From NCBI GenBank assembly GCA_046328715.1, contig JAXLWB010000040.1, forward strand, positions 28,928 to 92,927: DNA of 64,000 nucleotides, read 5' to 3'. Numbering within the stretch: position 1 is the stretch's first letter; each line of letters opens with the position of its first letter. A model generated the notes under the pieces. It was not told the origin of the DNA. It saw only the letters and a list, made by a program, of their open reading frames with translations, and made no database searches. Below, piece by piece: positions 46,201 through 55,500 of this stretch. The translations under genes and the position numbers were made by a program. This DNA comes from JAXLWB01 sp046328715 (lineage in GTDB: Bacteria > Chloroflexota > Anaerolineae > Caldilineales > Caldilineaceae).

Positions 46201-49200
46201 ACAACTTTGATGCTCGCTGCTTGCGACCCGTTGCAAGAGTAGATCATAGCCTTCATAGCCAACGCGCATGACCCCCGCCCGACCTGTGGTCTCATCACTG
46301 CTAAAAACGGTTTCCACATTATCCAGCACCAACAGGCAACGGCGCTGGCGCAAATACTCCAGCAACAGTCGAAGTTGCGTATCGAGCGTGTTGGGGGGTG
46401 TGGTCAAGGACTGCTGCGATAGGATCTGTAGCCAACTGCGCAGCACCTCTTCCAATGGCGGTGCATTGAGTAGCGAACGCCAGATCACAACCTCATAGGC
46501 AGGCGCGGCGCTTTGCACCGCCGCCGCCGCTAGGGTCGTCTTGCCCATGCCACCAATGCCCAGGATCGAAACGAGACGTGCCGGCCGCAAGCCAGGCATT
46601 GTACCTGACGGGTATTCGGGTACCAACCAGCTCTTCAACTGGGCCATCTCCGCCGCTCGCCCTGTAAAGAATTCCACTGCTGGCATCTCACCCCAATCGT
46701 AGATCGGCGACCAGGCAGTTGAATGAGAGGTGGCATGGACAAGCCGACCTTCTTCAGCCACCGTCGCCGTATCCGGATCATTGGTGGGCGACTCTTTGGG
46801 ATCGTACAGGGTTCGGAATCGTTCCAATGTGCCACTCAGACGAAGTGCCAGCCTCCCTTCCTCGGCGTTGGTGGTCAGCGCCCAATCGAGTGCAGCGCGC
46901 AAGTTATCCTGATCATGCGCTAGTCGTTTGTACCATTCTGCCTGGGTCGGCTTTGTGAGGTGGGACGCAGCCTCCTCGGCCAGTCGCAAGTAGTAGTTCA
47001 AGTGTGCTTGACGGGCGCTGTTCTCTTCGCCAGCAGTAAGTAGCTTTTCTAGCGCATACTCACGAAGCGTCTGCAATAGACAAAAGCGCTTATCTTCCGT
47101 GTGGTGCTCATAGACCAGCAACGATTTATTCACCAGTGCATCAATCTGATCGAGTGCCTCATCGCCAGCCAGCACCTCAGCCGCCTCTAGCCTGAAGCCA
47201 CCCACAAAGACAGCCAATTGGCGCAAGAGACGTTGTTCTGTCGAACTTAAACGCTCGTAACTCCACTCAAAGGCAGCCTGCAAGGAGGAATGGCGCGCTC
47301 CGCTAGGCGACGATTGCCCACCCGGGACTGCGCGCAGGAAACGAAAGCCTTGATCGAGCCGCGCTGCGATCTCGCGCGGCGAGAGAAGATGGCCGCGCGC
47401 GGCTGCAAACTCCAGCGCCAGGGGCAAACCATCCAATCGCTGGCAAATCGCTAAAATGCTCGGAGCGTTTTGTTCAGTCAGCGAAAACGCCGGGTCGGCA
47501 CGGTGCAGACGAGTTACGAGCAACTCAATCGCCGCATAGTCGAGCAACTCGGCAGTGGGTAACAATGTCTTCGGCGTGGCCAAAGGTGCAACCCGCTGCA
47601 CCTGCTCTTGGTGTAATTGGAGTGGCTCGCGGCTGGTGGCCAAGATCTGTACTCGTGGGCAGGTGGTCAACAGTTTGCTGCAGAGTTGGCGCGTTGCTGC
47701 CAGCAAATGTTCACAATCGTCGAGGAGCAAAAGCGTCTCTTTCGATTGCAGATAGCTGACCAGAGTTTCGTACAGACGTTCGTTCGAGCTGTCCTGTAAT
47801 CCAAGAACATTGGCGACGGTTGTGACGAGCAACGCCGGATCGGTGACGGACGCCAGTTCAACCCACCACACCCCATCCGCATAATGATCGATCAAGTCAC
47901 TTGCTACCTGGCGCGCCAGCGCACTCTTTCCCACGCCGCCTACCCCGGCCAAGGTAACGACAGGCGAGGTGCGCAGCAGTGCCATCACCGTGTCGATTTC
48001 CTGCTTACGCCCAATCAGCAGCGAGAAGGTTGCAGGAAGATTATGGTGCAGCGGACGTAACAATGGTGTCAACGAGGAGCGCTGCACACCTTCCTGGGTC
48101 AAACCCAACTCGTGCGTGTTCTTCGTGGTCATTGCCCCTGGTTGCGCTTGGTATGGTCGAACCGTCGCCACCAACGTACGATGAAGCGGAATTTCTTCGA
48201 GGAAACCGTGACGGGTCTCTTCGTCCAGGTCCGACGCAATCATCTGAAGCAAGGCATACCCCTGCTCCAGGATCGGAATCGCCCGCCCATCCTGGTTGGC
48301 AGCCAATACCTGATAAGAGGTCAGATAGGTGAAAAATGGGCTGGTGATTGTGAACGGTGAGTCAGTCAGCCAGGGCAAAAGTTCTTCGACCCACTGCTGC
48401 GCCAGGCCGAGTTGGCCCTGGCGTAGCGCAATTTGGGCTAGCCCGGCGCAGGCTTCCATCCCCAATGCCGGATTGCCTACATCCTGACAGAGCACCTGGG
48501 CCTGTAGGAAACTGCTGTTTGCTGCTGTAAAGTCGCTCAGATCGCTCTGGATATGGCCGAGTTGGACAAGGGTGCAGATCTGCTCCCATCGATTTTTCGA
48601 TGCGACTGTGAGCGCATAGGCTTGCATGGCCGTCGCCTGTGCCTGCACAAGGTTGCCTGTTTGCCACTGGCTGAAGCTCTCTTGCAACTGCGTCATACCG
48701 TGCTCTTGGAATGAGCCATGCCGCGAGCCTTCGTATGAACGGTCTGCCAGTAGCTGCTCTGCCCGCTGTGGATTGCCGACCAGCCGATATAAATAGGCCA
48801 ATTCAATCGTAAAAACAGCTTCAAGATTGCTCTCACCGATCTCTTGGGCAAGCGACAATGCCTTTTGGTAGGCTGCCAATGCGGGACCAAAGCTGCCGGT
48901 AACTCTGGAGAGGATACCCAATTCATGATAGGCAATCGATTCGCCCCAACGCCATTTCATGCTGAGAACGACAGGCAAAATCGTCTCCACCTCTTGCCGG
49001 ATCTGGGCGAAAGCACCCGCTTCCTCATAAAGGTGGATCAAATTTAGCCGCAGAATAATCTGTCCACGCAGCGATCCCAACTCCTCGGCAATCCGCAAAC
49101 CTTCCGCGCCGTAACGCTGCGCATCCGCAGTTCGCCCCTGGCGCATCGCATGGACGATCATGCTCAGATGATAGCGCCAGCCAAAGTCTAGCACGCGGAC

Positions 49201-51768
49201 TCCCTCGATGCCTTGGACGCGTGCTTGTGCAAGGATGTGGCGTGCCTGTTCAAAGCAATCTGCTACGTCAGTAAAGTGCTCGTTGATGATATCAAGTACG
49301 ATCCAGGCGTAATAGCCCAAGAACTGTGCTGTTAAGGAGCCAGTCGCACGGCCAAGCTGAAGCGCTTGCTGTGCGATCTGCAAAGTATCAGCCTTGGATT
49401 GACGGTAGCGGGCCAAGGCGAGTACAGCTAGCAAGAGCGCTTGTGTGCGTTGTCGCTGGGATGCATTGCTCTCTTTCCCGGCCCCGTCAGAGAGGTGCCG
49501 TTCACACTGGGTAGCAGCAGTGCGGAAGAGTTGTTCAGCCTCAGCAGAGTGACCAACAATGGCGAAGAACTCCGAGAGACAATAGGCGCTTCGCTCGATT
49601 TCGTCCCACATTTGATGGTTGATCGCCCATTGCCAGGCTTGGCGGATATGATCCAACTCAAGTTGAATCTCGGTTACGGTCTCGCAGACTGCGCTACCTA
49701 ACAAGGGCGTTTCACGGGCAGCCAGCCAGTTTAAGTAGAATGCGCTATAGCGCGCCTCAACTGTCGCCTGCTCCTTAGCGGCAATCAACTGTTCATTGGC
49801 AAACTGTCGTACCAACACATGTAACTCGTAACGATGCTGTGGCAACGTTCTCGTTTCTGATTCAGCAGTCGATTCGGTTCCATCGCTGGTGTGGGCATAG
49901 TGCAGAAGCGATTTGTTCAACAAGCTGGTAAGCGTGCGTATTGAAGCGCCAGCAATCTGTTCAGCTGCACTGCGGGTGAAGTGAGCCGTAAAAAGTGACA
50001 GTTTGCGTAGGATCCGTCGCTCGCTTTCTGTCAACAGTTGCCACGACCAGGCAAAGACAGCACGCATACTACGCTGGCGTGCTGGCATATCAGCCCAATC
50101 TGCACTCAGAAAATCAGCATTCTGGGCAATCTCCTGCGCAATTTCAGCAAGGGGCAACATCCTCGTCCAGGCTGCTGCCATTTCCAACGCAAGCGGCATT
50201 CCCTGCAAAAGTTGGCAAATCTGTGTGAGGGTCGTGCGGTCTGCCTCGCTGAAGGTAAATCCCGGATGACTTTGCTGCGCATAGTGAATAAAAAGTTGCA
50301 CGGCAGCGGGCGGTTGGGTTGAGGTTTGCCAATACTCTAATCCAGCCAGCGGAGCAAGTTTCTCTCCCCTTATATTCAGTGGTTCACGCGAGGTGACCAG
50401 AATCTGCAAACCGGGTGCATCCTGAAGCAGCTTGGCAATCAAACCGGATCCCTCAGCCATGTGTTCAAAATTGTCCAGGATCAAAAGAAGCTGGCGTTTT
50501 TGTAAAAAGTGCTGGAGCACCTGATCGGGTGCTCCGTAGGTCTCCAAGCCAAGACAGTTGGCGATAGTGGACACAATGGCTGACGTGGTCGTCAATGGTG
50601 CCAGTGGAACAAAAAAGATCCCATCCGGATAGGGTGGATGGAAGGAGGGGGGTGGGCTTCCTTGCTCAGCTTGGATTGACGAATTCAACAACTGGGTTGC
50701 TACGGCCAGCGCTAGGTGGGTTTTTCCCATCCCACCAGCCCCCACCACGCTCAAGAGGCGAGTCTCCTGCTGCTGCAAGTGAGCACAAATTTCTTTCAGT
50801 TCTCGTTCGCGCCCGATCAACGGCGAGAGGTGCAGGGGCAGGTTGTTGGGCAGGGAAATCGGCTGTTCTGGTAATGAGTTGATGGCAGGAGCAGAGGCCG
50901 CCGTCTCCTCGTCTGCTGGTCTGTCGAGCGGAGAGGGTTTGAGTTCCTTATTGAAGAGACCTTTCTGGATCTGTTCATACAGAGATAGGGTCTCCTGCTC
51001 CGGTGTCGTTCCCAACTCTTTGGCCAGCACCTGGCAACAGCGCTGGTATTGGGCAATAGCGGCGGTGCGCTGGCCGCGACGAGCGAGAATGCGCATGACG
51101 CACCGATGTGCCGCCTCTAGCCAAGGCTCAATTGCCAATTGACGTTGGGTGATCTGCAACGCCTCTTCATCGTTACCGGCCGCTTCTGCCGCAGTGGCCA
51201 GCCAGGTGAGGACATCCAGACGTTGAATGTGGAGTTGTTCCTGCGTGATGCGTCGCCACTCTTCAAAGGGTTCGCTATCGGCAACCGAAAAATCAGCGAG
51301 AAAGTCGTGCCGATAGAGTTCGATCGCCTGTTGCAAACGATCCAAACAGGGCTGGCAAGTCGCTAGTTGGCTGTGATGATGGGCAACACAATCGGCGATC
51401 AGCCTGGTAAAGTCGCTCACGTCGAGGTGGATCGAAGCCGCAGGGTTGATTTGCACCGTCTGGCGCGTGATCAACAGCCAGGGCGGGTCGGCTTCGTTGT
51501 CGTTAAGCAGGTGGCGCAGCCGGTGAAGCGTTTGGCGCAAGCTATTGTTTGCGCTTTCTTCGCTGTAGCCTGGCCACAAGAATTGCGCCAGCGCGCTGCG
51601 TGGGTGGGGCTTGGGTTCGACGAGCAAATAGACCAGTAAGGCACGTACCTTATCGGTTTGAAAGGCGGTGAGTGGCGTACCGTCTAGTAGAGCATGAAAA
51701 TTTCCCAAACAGGTCAGTTGCAACTGGCGCATCGCTTGAACTGGTCGAGTTAGATAAGGCATATGCAC
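43273..51768 (-). CDS. Giant SARP-type STAND regulator: BTAD, three NB-ARC domains, TPR and 14 WD40 repeats
   Basis: 2831 residues. Residues 14-105 form an OmpR-like winged helix (LQLTCLGNFHALLDG) and 110-268 a BTAD domain ending ELGTTPEQETLSLYEQI, as in SARP/AfsR activators. Three NB-ARC NTPases follow. The first has Walker A GGMGKT (K349), LLILDNFEH and GMPLAL; the second GGVGKS (K1281), LLLLDDCEH and GLPLAL; the third GGMGKT (K1743), LLVLDN and GNPLAL. TPR-like helices span about 690-1190. Fourteen WD40 repeats (about 2178-2797) make two seven-blade propellers. The tail GVKGISEAQKAALKVLGAVEG resembles that of NB-ARC/WD40 proteins. It probably binds DNA on signal-driven oligomerisation. The signal is unknown. 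Start M1 or M13. Confidence 0.9.
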   Translation of the reverse strand: MHMPYLTRPVQAMRQLQLTCLGNFHALLDGTPLTAFQTDKVRALLVYLLVEPKPHPRSALAQFLWPGYSEESANNSLRQTLHRLRHLLNDNEADPPWLLITRQTVQINPAASIHLDVSDFTRLIADCVAHHHSQLATCQPCLDRLQQAIELYRHDFLADFSVADSEPFEEWRRITQEQLHIQRLDVLTWLATAAEAAGNDEEALQITQRQLAIEPWLEAAHRCVMRILARRGQRTAAIAQYQRCCQVLAKELGTTPEQETLSLYEQIQKGLFNKELKPSPLDRPADEETAASAPAINSLPEQPISLPNNLPLHLSPLIGRERELKEICAHLQQQETRLLSVVGAGGMGKTHLALAVATQLLNSSIQAEQGSPPPSFHPPYPDGIFFVPLAPLTTTSAIVSTIANCLGLETYGAPDQVLQHFLQKRQLLLILDNFEHMAEGSGLIAKLLQDAPGLQILVTSREPLNIRGEKLAPLAGLEYWQTSTQPPAAVQLFIHYAQQSHPGFTFSEADRTTLTQICQLLQGMPLALEMAAAWTRMLPLAEIAQEIAQNADFLSADWADMPARQRSMRAVFAWSWQLLTESERRILRKLSLFTAHFTRSAAEQIAGASIRTLTSLLNKSLLHYAHTSDGTESTAESETRTLPQHRYELHVLVRQFANEQLIAAKEQATVEARYSAFYLNWLAARETPLLGSAVCETVTEIQLELDHIRQAWQWAINHQMWDEIERSAYCLSEFFAIVGHSAEAEQLFRTAATQCERHLSDGAGKESNASQRQRTQALLLAVLALARYRQSKADTLQIAQQALQLGRATGSLTAQFLGYYAWIVLDIINEHFTDVADCFEQARHILAQARVQGIEGVRVLDFGWRYHLSMIVHAMRQGRTADAQRYGAEGLRIAEELGSLRGQIILRLNLIHLYEEAGAFAQIRQEVETILPVVLSMKWRWGESIAYHELGILSRVTGSFGPALAAYQKALSLAQEIGESNLEAVFTIELAYLYRLVGNPQRAEQLLADRSYEGSRHGSFQEHGMTQLQESFSQWQTGNLVQAQATAMQAYALTVASKNRWEQICTLVQLGHIQSDLSDFTAANSSFLQAQVLCQDVGNPALGMEACAGLAQIALRQGQLGLAQQWVEELLPWLTDSPFTITSPFFTYLTSYQVLAANQDGRAIPILEQGYALLQMIASDLDEETRHGFLEEIPLHRTLVATVRPYQAQPGAMTTKNTHELGLTQEGVQRSSLTPLLRPLHHNLPATFSLLIGRKQEIDTVMALLRTSPVVTLAGVGGVGKSALARQVASDLIDHYADGVWWVELASVTDPALLVTTVANVLGLQDSSNERLYETLVSYLQSKETLLLLDDCEHLLAATRQLCSKLLTTCPRVQILATSREPLQLHQEQVQRVAPLATPKTLLPTAELLDYAAIELLVTRLHRADPAFSLTEQNAPSILAICQRLDGLPLALEFAAARGHLLSPREIAARLDQGFRFLRAVPGGQSSPSGARHSSLQAAFEWSYERLSSTEQRLLRQLAVFVGGFRLEAAEVLAGDEALDQIDALVNKSLLVYEHHTEDKRFCLLQTLREYALEKLLTAGEENSARQAHLNYYLRLAEEAASHLTKPTQAEWYKRLAHDQDNLRAALDWALTTNAEEGRLALRLSGTLERFRTLYDPKESPTNDPDTATVAEEGRLVHATSHSTAWSPIYDWGEMPAVEFFTGRAAEMAQLKSWLVPEYPSGTMPGLRPARLVSILGIGGMGKTTLAAAAVQSAAPAYEVVIWRSLLNAPPLEEVLRSWLQILSQQSLTTPPNTLDTQLRLLLEYLRQRRCLLVLDNVETVFSSDETTGRAGVMRVGYEGYDLLLQRVASSEHQSCLVLTSREQPYILTRFGRQGPEPASAGQGRIHSVSLTGLDLQAGHELLRSNGLHASTQEATHLIENYSGNPLALQIVAATISDFFGGDVTAFRQEAGMLFDGVRVVLDQQFARLSPLERDILIWLAIEREAVSVAMLRSNWVTPVTTRDLLEALQALQNRSLLEKSSSGLGLQNVIIEYTTEYLVEQVCQEFVGVGEGVTSSPRLAIASAFLSRFALLKSQAKEYVRQSQMRLIVKPVAERLVATLGKAEVVAHIPHWLDQLRQAEVKSGYAAGNLLNLLVALGEDLAGHNFSRLPVWQADLRGLLFAAPDFTGADLTNSAFTAGIAIGKVTFLASGELLIAGIHQGVLSLWRTVDGQLVDAFRREGSNRGPLIFSPDGRYVAAAAVDYQIHIWSTATGECIQSLPPQNNTIYALALNQDGTLLASAAADQAVRLWDLRSRLCLQQFEGYDHGIDALTFSPDGRILATGGGDGLIHLWDIQATTEQGRLLATLQGHTHAIGALAFSPEGQWLASGGHDGTLRLWDLQQDGVCVQAFQGHNSIVRVLLFQPPSPSAPGTLLASASADQTVRLWTLSGKLCYTLPAHKHEITGLSFSPDGRQLASSGADHCIYLWNVESGQAINSIRAYHAGPNSVSFSRDGKTVASGNADWMVRLWQIAPNVTDVAQPETSQRSQIRCFLRGHQHFIRGIAFSPSGRTLASGAADRTVRLWDYATGQQQHILTEHTGAILGIAFAPLPLDATQLEFLLASASADRTIRLWAVDEDQRRPPYCQRQLLGHEDEVLTIAFDPTGRTLASGSMDGSVRIWDVATGVSRHRLTGHTTAISMVAISPDGSTLATSSFDYTIRLWDLATGECFHIERGCHVGARTVVFSPDGEWLAYGGDDFSIYLWPWRSRGTPYVLQGHTSNILALDFSPTAPLLISCSYDNTLRLWDLETKRCRQVMPDPGPYAGMKIAGVKGISEAQKAALKVLGAVEG

Positions 51769-52032
51769 AAATGACCTCGGTCTGCAGTCACGAATTCATC
51801 TATCCCCGGAGGTGTTGCCATCTAACCAACAATGGCACGCTAATTTATTTGTACATAAGAATTGTGCGGTCTGCTGCAACTTAGAGGGACTTCACAGTGC
51901 AATCGATTGGCAACACAACCTTTAAACCAGATCGCATGGAAAAGTGTTTGTCAAGTTTTTACTACCTGAATAATCAGAGTTTATCTCAAAAGGTTACACG
52001 AATAAATAGATAGAATCAATATACAGAACTAT

Positions 52033-52134
52033 ATTATAGCATAATTTTGTAACGAGAAACTTAGTCTTTTGTAACAATTTTTTCTAGTTTTGTAACGACA
52101 AAAGTCCGATTTTGTAACGATACCTGTGCATAAT
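52033..52134. promoter_or_regulatory. Four phased direct repeats with divergent -10 boxes
   Basis: TTTTGTAACGA occurs at 52045-52055, 52088-52098 and 52110-52120, with a one-base variant TTTTGTAACAA at 52067-52077. The start-to-start distances are 22, 21 and 22 bp, two helical turns each. On the minus strand a TATAAT (52038-52033) follows the last repeat after 6 bases and could drive the STAND regulator. On the plus strand CATAAT (52129-52134) follows after 8 bases and could drive the small gene at 52183. Neither direction has a good -35 box. This is how SARP and other OmpR-fold activators replace the -35 element with direct repeats. The 51769-52032 stretch is leader with no recognised gene. 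Confidence 0.65.
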
Positions 52135-52182
52135 CTTCTTTACCGTCTTATCCAAACCTCAGTGGAGCGATACAAAGTCGTT

Positions 52183-52428
52183 ATGACTAATCTAAAGACC
52201 ACTCCCACCGCTTCCGGCATCTACCGCTCCTATTTGGTGCGTTTTTGGCAGAGCAATGAACATGGCAATTGGCGTGCCTCTGCCCAGTGTGTGCAAACCG
52301 CCAATACAGTGATGTTCGGTGATATTGCCAGCCTGTTTGTTTTTTTGCAATGCGAAGTTGAAGGCCAAGCCACAAAAGACGAGATAACACCCGTTCATAA
52401 CCTGACCCAAAGGCTACCCGGTCAGTAA
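52183..52428 (+). CDS. Small conserved-looking protein divergent from the STAND regulator
   Basis: 81 residues from the ATG at 52183 (MTNLKTTPTASG); a GTG at 52126 is an alternative start. The core has the pattern YRSYLVRFWQ, NWRASAQCVQT and IASLFVFLQ. From memory this resembles small proteins (about 60-80 residues) that recur in Chloroflexota genomes with a pattern of YxSYLxRxWQ, WRASLxD and FASLxALFxFL. I do not know a function for them. The protein has no signal peptide and is probably a small cytoplasmic alpha/beta fold. It lies directly downstream of the phased repeat array and is divergent from the SARP-type STAND gene, so it may be a target or partner of that regulator. Confidence 0.62.
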   Translation: MTNLKTTPTASGIYRSYLVRFWQSNEHGNWRASAQCVQTANTVMFGDIASLFVFLQCEVEGQATKDEITPVHNLTQRLPGQ

Positions 52429-52583
52429 GGGAACCCTGTACCCTACCCCGAACAGTTCAAGACATGAGTAAAAAGGAGGCAGCAAACATCAAGGCCATGA
52501 ATTATTAGCCAAGGGCTAAACAATCCGAGTGTAAACAGATTCCACGACGACCACGGAGAATACTTGAAGAGGAGAGGCAACTC

Positions 52584-55500
52584 ATGAGTAGTAGATTACC
52601 CCGTATGAGATTTTTTCGGCAACGAAATTTTCTCATCACCCTTGCAATCTTGCTCGCAGTAGGGCTGGCGGCCACGATCTGGTGGCCGCGCAGCAGCAGC
52701 GCTGCCCCCTGGAGCAGCGATCCAGTGACTGCTGCCTGGCAACAGGCGAAAGCCAGCGGCTCGTACGATTTTGACGCCGACATGACGCAGGTGACCATCC
52801 CCAATGCCACGGTCACCAATGTCGGGCGCAGCAGCCGCACCGAACAGATTCACATGGAAGGGCAGAACAACCTGGCCGCCAAAACCTTAGCAATGCGCAT
52901 CTACTCGGAAGGGGGCAGTGTGCTTAGCCAGAGTGGTGCGCTGGAAGTGAAGGTTGACAACGGCAAGACGCTGGTGCGCAAAGGTGAAGGCAACTGGCAG
53001 GAGGAACCTGGTTTCTCTGCCGACAGCCTTGCCCCGTCTGGCGACTTTATGAACTTCCTGGCCGCCACCCGTGATACCAAAGCCAATGCCCCTGAGACCA
53101 AGGGCGGCGTTCATTTCACGCGCTATACCTTCACCATCGATGGCCCTGCCTTCGCCTTCTACATGCGCGACCGCATGGAAGAAGCACTACGCGCCCGTGG
53201 TGAACTGGCCCCAGGCATGCACCTGGATGTTCCCAGCTACTACCGGGAGATGAAAGGCACCGGTGAACTGTGGATCAGCAGCAGTGGCTTGCCCGTGCGC
53301 CAGATTCTCACCCTGCAATTCCCGGATCAGAAAGAGCAGCAGGTTCACGCCCAGATCACGGTCAACTTCTCAAACTTTGGCAGAGAAGCGGGCACACTGG
53401 TGCAGCTCAGCTCGCCCTTCAACCAATGGCTGCATGCGACCCTGGGCTGGCAACTGCCCTCGGGCAATGTCTTGATCCAGTGGGTAGCACCGTGGGCACT
53501 CGTGGCAGTTGCATTGGTCATGCTGGCGCTGTTGCTCATCTACCAACGCCGTCGTGCCGTCTACACCTCAGTCACGATTAGCATTGTCGCCAGCATCCTG
53601 GTTGGGCCGTTGCTTACCACCTTGAGCAGTGTGCAAGCGCTGGATCGTTTTACTGCCCGTGCTCAGGCACAGAGTACCGCCCAGCAAGAAACGGACGCTG
53701 TGCAAACCTTGGCAACCACCGACGATGAAAGCTTCAACCCGCACCTCGATCCACTCGCCGCCGCCGAACAGGCAGCCCTGGACGGTGCCCAGATGCGCAG
53801 TGGCGGAGGGGGCGCAGCAGGCATCACCGGTGCCGATATGGTGCTGGGCGTCACGGCCGGACCGAATCCGGCTGCCCTGCCAGTAGGCGCCATCAACTGG
53901 TGGCAAGGCGAAAACAGCACCGTTGACCAAATCGGCGCGACACCAACCACCCTGCAAGGCTCGGCCACTTACACCACGGGGCTGGTGGGCAAAGCTTTCC
54001 TCTTCAACGGCACAAATGGCTATGTGGCGTTGCAAGACAACTTTTTTCCCTATCCAACCAACTACAACGGCCCCAGCAAAACACCCTTCAGCTTTGAACT
54101 CTGGTTCAAGACCAGCAGCGGCGGTGTGATCTTTGGCCAGCAGACGACCACGCCTTATACCAATCCCGGCAGCTATGTCAACGCCATTTATGTGGGCACC
54201 GATGGCAAGTTGCGCGCCAGCATGTTCACGGGGGCGGGTGTGTTGGTGAGTGCAGGCATAGTCAACAACAACCAATATCATCACGTGGCTGTGACCTACG
54301 ATGGGGTGGGGCAAAAGCTCTATCTCGACGGCGCGCAAATTGCCACAGTCAACAACACCCAACAACCCTATGCCAATCGCTACCGCTATCAACTCGGAAC
54401 AGGCTATACAACCAGTTGGCCAGCGGGCATCACAGGTTGGTACAACTTCAACGGCATCATCGACGAGCCAACGCTCTATGATCGTGCCTTGACTGCGGCT
54501 GAAATCACAAACATTGTCAATGCCCGCGAATCGGGCAAAACCCCCTACCCGCTGACCGACAACGGCAGCGACGTCGATGGCGATAAGCTGACCGACTTTC
54601 AGGAAGCGCGCCTGGGCACCGAGCCGAATAATCCCGACACCGATGGTGATGGCGTCAGCGATAACGACGAGGTGCGCGGGGTCGTCTTTGGCGGTAAAAC
54701 CTGGTATTCCGACCCGCTGGACTTTGACTTGGACAGCAACGGCGATGGCATCGGCGATGGTCAGGAGCGCGACAAAGACAAAAATAACGTGCTCGACGAC
54801 ACCGACAACGACCTGATCCCCGACCTCTACGATGCCGACAACGACAACGACGGCGTCCCCGATCGCAAGGATCTCTCGCCCTTTAGCAGTGTCAGCAGTG
54901 TGACCTTTAACAACACGGCCCCCCTCAAATTGACGCTGGACAACCTGGCAGCCAACAAGCCAACCTTTGTCGATTTCCAACTGCGTCCAAAAGATGCCAA
55001 ACATCTGACCTATGCCTTCGATGTGCTCGATTGGCCGACGGACAGTGGCGGACAGATGCAGGATATTGACAACAAAACCTATGCTGACATCGCTGCTGCC
55101 GCTGGCCGTGTCGCCGACGCCAACGAGTCCTTGGGTGATGTCAAACTGGTGCCGATGCTCGAAATTCGCATCGACGGTGCCAATAACAACCTGCCCAGCC
55201 AGGACGAATTGACACCCTTTGGCATCACCGTACGCAACCTCGATGCGGCTGGCACCAAGAAATCGGTCCTCGTGCCGCTCAATGTGGTGCAGGATGAGAA
55301 GACCGGCATGCGTGTTGCTTTCAGCGCTCGCATGCGTTACCTGCCGACTGGCACCTGGCCAACTCCTCACGAAGTGCGCCTAGCCTGGGTCTTGCAAGCG
55401 TTGACCGACAGCCCCTGCGACCCCAAGGCTGAGAACGCTGCGGCGCAAGGCTGTGCTGCCGATGGCTATATCCACAATGTCGTCAATCCGATCCATGTCT

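Noticed and set aside
43273..51768. Assignment of the STAND protein as an antiviral Avs-type defence protein
   Set aside because: The N-terminus is a SARP DNA-binding/BTAD module and not a nuclease, protease or other effector. A transcriptional role fits better, even though a restriction locus lies in the same window.
52045..52120. Direct repeats considered as plasmid replication iterons
   Set aside because: No replication initiator, parA or origin features are near. The repeats abut -10 boxes between divergent genes, one of which encodes a SARP-type DNA-binding protein.
52464..52508. 14-codon frame (MSKKEAANIKAMNY) upstream of the giant LamG gene, a possible leader peptide
   Set aside because: It is too short to judge. 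The AAGGAGG it contains is inside the frame and not before it, and no attenuator structure is evident.
53568..55370. 600-codon open frame on the minus strand
   Set aside because: It lies wholly antisense to the giant LamG/TSP3 frame, has no recognisable domain, and is explained by the codon bias of the plus-strand gene. The same holds for other long antisense frames under the surface-protein genes, such as 29099-30448 and 41075-42109.
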